This document shows positions 6,474-8,758 of a stretch of 8,758 bases of DNA, piece by piece. The translations under genes were made by a program, and so were the position numbers. Position 1 is the first letter of the stretch, and each line of letters opens with the position of its first letter. Source of the DNA: Planctomycetota bacterium (GTDB lineage: Bacteria; Planctomycetota; Planctomycetia; Pirellulales; Pirellulaceae); assembly GCA_029259935.1 (NCBI GenBank), contig JAJDEH010000149.1, forward strand, positions 1 through 8,758. Direction: 5' to 3'. The notes beneath the pieces were generated by a model. The model made no database searches. It worked only from the letters and a program-made list of their open reading frames with translations, and was not told the DNA's origin.

Positions 6474-7802
6474 CTAGCCAACGGAAGGCAAGACGTACGG
6501 TTTTCGGTACTGCTTAGTCAGCAACCGATTCGCCTCATCGCAGTCGACGAATTTTTCTGTTTTGGGATCGAAGTCCAAGCGGCCGCGCGTGCGGAAGGCG
6601 ATTTCTCCTAAATGCACCAGCGCGCAACTGCGGTGAGCGATTTCGGCAGTCGAACGGGTTGCCCGGTTGCGAGTGCGCACGGCGTTCAGAAAGTTGGCCA
6701 TGTGTTCGGCGTAACCGCGGGCACCCCGCTGAGTCGTTCCTTCGGTCGGTCCCGGTTTCGCTTTGGGACCTAGAAACGTGCGAAAAGCTCCTCGGCGTGA
6801 AAAGACCATGTAGCCTTCCGTCCCGTAAAACACGTTGCCGTTATCGAATCCGTGCAGCCCATAAGCCGTGAAGGGATAGTTTTCATAGATCAGCAGCCGG
6901 CCGTCGGGATACTCGTAGGTCACGTTCAAATTATCGGGATACTCGCTGGCGTGGCCGTGCAGGATCATCCGGCCACCTCGAGCGGTAATCTGACGGGGCA
7001 CGGTATCCACGCCCAACCCCCAAGCCGCCATATCGAGATCGTGAATGCCGTCGTCGCCGATCTCGCCATTGCCATAGTCGCGATACATTCGCCACGTGCC
7101 GTGAAAACGATGTTGGTTGAAGGGCCGCTTCGGCGCGGGACCGAGCCAGCGATCGTAATCGACACCCGCGGGCGTTTCGCTGTCCGCAACGGCGGTCACC
7201 GTGTTCCGCAGTTCCGCGGTCCAAGCCCGGGCAACTTTCACTTCGCCAATCAATCCGTCTTTCAGCAACTTGCCGGCCTTTTCCGTGACCGGACTGCTGC
7301 GCATTTGGCTTCCTTGCTGAACGACGCGATTATATTTTTTCGACGCTTGGATAATCGCGTGCCCTTCGTCATAGACGTGAGAGATCGGCTTTTCGATGTA
7401 TACATCTTTGCCTTGTTGCATCGCTTGGAGAGCGATCGGCGCATGCCAGTGGTGAGGCGTCGCAATAATCACGGCGTCGATATTTTTGTCTTCCAACACA
7501 TGCTCAAAGCGCGTGGATTGCTTCGGTTTGGCCGACTGAAACCCGGTCATCAGTTTGGCCGTCTTGGCAACTTGGCGCGGGTCGACATCGCACAGCCAGC
7601 CAATCGTGACGGCATCGCGCCGGCCGACCAAGCCTTTCACGTGATGCCCCATGATGCCGCCGCAACCGATGATGCCTAGATGAACTTTTTCCGGCTTGTC
7701 ATCAGCAACCGCGTGCAAGCCACCCATCACGGACAAAGCGGCCGTGGCCGCGGCGGCTCCCGTGGTCTGTTTCATGAAACGGCGTCGGGTCGTCTTGCTC
7801 AT
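6474..7802 (-). CDS. Tat-exported Gfo/Idh/MocA-family oxidoreductase
   Basis: A 442-aa NAD(P)-dependent sugar or polyol dehydrogenase of the Gfo/Idh/MocA family, probably working outside the cytoplasmic membrane. A twin-arginine signal, TTRRRFMKQ (4-12), precedes an Ala-rich hydrophobic stretch (15-28), with cleavage likely near ADDK (33-36). The Rossmann fold opens with GIIGCGGIMG (43-52). ATPHHWH (114-120) and EKPIS (137-141) are family hallmarks; Lys138 is the usual substrate-binding Lys. GDDGIHDLDMAAWGLG (249-264) carries the conserved GxHxxD…W block of the catalytic domain. Length fits the large secreted planctomycete subfamily. The start is ATG at 7802 with AGGAG 8 nt upstream. It ends 35 bp before the -35 box of the downstream repressor operon, with no hairpin visible between. 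The substrate cannot be told from sequence. Confidence 0.95.
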   Translation of the reverse strand: MSKTTRRRFMKQTTGAAAATAALSVMGGLHAVADDKPEKVHLGIIGCGGIMGHHVKGLVGRRDAVTIGWLCDVDPRQVAKTAKLMTGFQSAKPKQSTRFEHVLEDKNIDAVIIATPHHWHAPIALQAMQQGKDVYIEKPISHVYDEGHAIIQASKKYNRVVQQGSQMRSSPVTEKAGKLLKDGLIGEVKVARAWTAELRNTVTAVADSETPAGVDYDRWLGPAPKRPFNQHRFHGTWRMYRDYGNGEIGDDGIHDLDMAAWGLGVDTVPRQITARGGRMILHGHASEYPDNLNVTYEYPDGRLLIYENYPFTAYGLHGFDNGNVFYGTEGYMVFSRRGAFRTFLGPKAKPGPTEGTTQRGARGYAEHMANFLNAVRTRNRATRSTAEIAHRSCALVHLGEIAFRTRGRLDFDPKTEKFVDCDEANRLLTKQYRKPYVLPSVG

Positions 7803-7828
7803 CCTCGCATCTCCTGTGATGGATCTCG

Positions 7829-7857
7829 ATCGTCGGTTCCAAAAATCGCGAGGTCAA
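7829..7857 (-). promoter_or_regulatory. Weak candidate promoter of the oxidoreductase gene
   Basis: On the minus strand TTGACC (7852-7857) lies 17 bp before GACGAT (7829-7834). The -35 match is good (5 of 6) but the -10 is poor (3 of 6), so an alternative sigma factor or another site is quite possible. Confidence 0.2.
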
Positions 7858-8000
7858 GTATGTCCGAGTTTTTACGAAATGGCAAACTTTCGTCCGTCAT
7901 CGAAAACGCCAACGACCGCCGCGAATTGTGTAAGGGAATGCCTGGCTCGGACTGTCGCGACCAATGAACGTGTGATGCGCGGCAATGATTTTCAAACATG

Positions 8001-8042
8001 AATTTGCTTTCGTTAAATCCAAATTTGCTTTCGTTATATCCA
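8001..8042. repeat. 21-bp tandem duplication, two copies
   Basis: Copies 8001-8021 and 8022-8042 begin aatttgctttcgtta and match at 20 of 21 positions; the one difference is A at 8016 versus T at 8037. The period is seven codons, so the plus-strand frame reads NLLSLNP then NLLSLYP. The sequence is clearly more AT-rich than its surroundings. Confidence 0.9.
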
Positions 8043-8088
8043 ACCGAGTGGGCATTGCTTCCAAGGCGGACAGGCAGGCCAGGAGGAG

Positions 8089-8147
8089 TCCGGCGCAAAA
8101 CGAGTAGTAGTAGGCCGGACCGAGGAGCGAAGCGACGATGTTCCGGC
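8089..8147. repeat. Palindromic repeat with three alternating arms
   Basis: TCCGGC (8089-8094), GCCGGA (8114-8119) and TCCGGC (8142-8147). The middle arm can pair with either neighbour (the left pairing extends to 7 bp, GTCCGGC with GCCGGAC), giving two mutually exclusive hairpins. The right-hand unit 8114-8147 encloses AGCGAAGCG (8126-8134). Confidence 0.65.
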
Positions 8148-8175
8148 ATCCACGATTCCAGGCAACTGGGGGACT

Positions 8176-8203
8176 GCCGGAGCAGCGCTTCGCTTGATCC
8201 GGC
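8176..8203. repeat. Inverted second copy of the GCCGGA…TCCGGC palindrome
   Basis: GCCGGA (8176-8181) pairs with TCCGGC (8198-8203), and inside it AGCG-CTT-CGCT (8184-8194) forms a further 4-bp stem. Its core CGCTTCGCT (8186-8194) is the exact reverse complement of AGCGAAGCG in the unit at 8114-8147, so the two units are related copies in opposite orientation. Transposase homology begins only 5-20 bp after this element. Confidence 0.65.
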
Positions 8204-8758
8204 CCACACTGACTTGTTATCCCGCGCTGGCTTTCGTCGCATCCTGGTCCGCGGCGATACCGACTTTACGCAAACCCGACACTTGGACCGTTGGGACGCT
8301 ATTTCCGGTTTCCAATTCATCTTCGGGATGGACGCCTCTCTTAAACTGCAGGTTTTGGCCGACGAATTGCCGGAAAACGGCTGGCGTGAACTGGACCGAC
8401 CCCGCAAGTACGAAGTGCGGACCAGGCCGCGAAGTCGTCCGGAAAACGTCAAAGAAAAGATCGTTGAGCAACGCGAGTATAAAAACATCAGGCTGGACTG
8501 CGAGACGGTCGCCGAGATGGACTATCAGCCCGTGGCCTGCCGCCAAGCGTATCGGCTGATCGTTCTTCGCAAGGATCTGACCGTGGTCAACGGGCAGCCG
8601 AAGTTGTATGAGGACTTCCGCTATTTCTTTTATCTGACCAACGACCGCGATTCGACGGCGGAAGAAATCGTCTTCTCGGCCAACGACCGCTGTGACCATG
8701 AGAACGACATCGATCAACTGAAAAATGGCGTGCCCGCGTTGCACTCGCCGGTGGACAC

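Larger units (their letters stand above)
7803..8207. other. Spacer between the oxidoreductase gene and the transposase homology
   Basis: About 400 bp without a recognisable protein-coding gene. It holds the upstream region of the minus-strand oxidoreductase, a 21-bp tandem duplication (8001-8042) and an array of alternating TCCGGC and GCCGGA arms (8089-8203). A long minus-strand open frame here (7799-8488) is an antisense artefact of the transposase frame with Ser/Arg-rich content. The plus-strand frame is open from 7998 into the transposase but its translation up to about 8207 shows no family features. Confidence 0.5.
7998..8758 (+). pseudogene. 5'-truncated IS1380-family transposase, running off the right edge
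   Basis: Transposase homology starts near 8223 (RAGFRRILVRGDTDF) and continues to the edge. Diagnostic blocks are RGDTDF (8250-8267) with the second DDE Asp, HLDRWDA, RPENVKEKIVEQREYKNIRL, YRLIVLRKDL, FRYFFYLTND, and FSANDRCDHENDIDQLKNG, whose Glu (8700-8702) should be the third catalytic residue; these match DDE transposases of IS1380. The N-terminal half (roughly 200 residues), including the first catalytic Asp, is absent, so the fragment should be inactive. The frame is nonetheless open upstream to an ATG at 7998, after a stop at 7986-7988. The extra 75 codons come from the 21-bp duplication and the palindrome cluster (MNLLSLNP…, SSSRPDRGAKRR…) and look non-genic; no Shine-Dalgarno precedes the ATG. 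The true 5' end of homology is therefore about 8208-8223. The 3' end lies beyond the window. Confidence 0.8.

Noticed and set aside
6377..6481. N-terminal extension of the BlaI-type repressor to 6481
   Set aside because: It would translate through the promoter and both operators; the family normally begins close to the LSxLE helix, as with the ATG at 6376.
6852..7679. 275-aa plus-strand open frame
   Set aside because: It is antisense to the Tat-exported oxidoreductase, whose motifs cover the whole region.
8155..8200. Apparent IS1380-like string PGNWGTAGAALRL in another plus-strand frame, suggesting a frameshifted longer transposase
   Set aside because: The match to the family's GN…GAA segment is short, needs a frameshift and lies within the palindromic repeat, so chance is more likely.
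7799..8744. Minus-strand open frames of 229 and 175 aa
   Set aside because: Both lie antisense to the transposase frame and the spacer repeats; composition is Ser/Arg-rich or an antisense echo of the transposase.
1..8758. CRISPR array, tRNA or rRNA genes
   Set aside because: No regularly spaced repeat array and no recognisable tRNA or rRNA segment was seen; the tandem repeats present have no spacers.

Overview
The window looks like chromosomal DNA of a planctomycete, probably Pirellulales-like. This is inferred from gene content, not from a marker gene: a BlaI-type repressor next to a very large M56 metallopeptidase with carboxypeptidase-regulatory-like repeats, a Tat-exported Gfo/Idh/MocA oxidoreductase, GCCGGA/TCCGGC intergenic palindromes and an IS1380-type transposase fragment. 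Base composition is moderately GC-rich throughout and no large block stands out as foreign except the right edge.

Layout. 1-158: left edge, with a possible minus-strand partial gene and a plausible promoter for the next gene. 159-692 (+): a Mug-type mismatch DNA glycosylase with a TTG start, followed at once by a hairpin terminator. 693-899: convergent intergenic stretch with a second hairpin of the widespread TTCCCGC/GCGGGAA type. 900-2197 (-): two translationally coupled genes, a small 109-aa protein of uncertain family (1868-2197) overlapping by 4 nt a membrane-anchored coiled-coil GAF-domain protein (900-1871). 2198-2541: gene-free spacer with a strong hairpin downstream of the protease gene. 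2542-6376 (-): the blaI/M56 pair, repressor first and 22 bp before the protease. 6391-6439: a near-consensus promoter covered by two TTACA-N3-TGTAA operators. 6474-7802 (-): Tat-signal Gfo/Idh/MocA dehydrogenase. 7803-8207: spacer holding a 21-bp tandem duplication and a cluster of alternating GCCGGA/TCCGGC palindromes. From about 8210 to the right edge (+): the C-terminal half of an IS1380-family transposase, lacking its N-terminus but continuing in frame from an ATG at 7998.

How the parts work together. The best-supported system is the repressor/protease pair. By analogy with BlaI/BlaR1 and MecI/MecR1, the repressor should bind the twin operators and silence its own operon, and the four-helix membrane protease should relieve that repression after an outside signal. 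The outside part of this protein is not a penicillin-binding domain but about five to six beta-sandwich-like repeats, so the signal is probably not a beta-lactam. The GAF-domain pair may be another sensory unit, but nothing in the sequence links it to the protease. The oxidoreductase lies directly upstream of the blaI promoter with no visible terminator between them, so read-through into the regulatory operon is possible.
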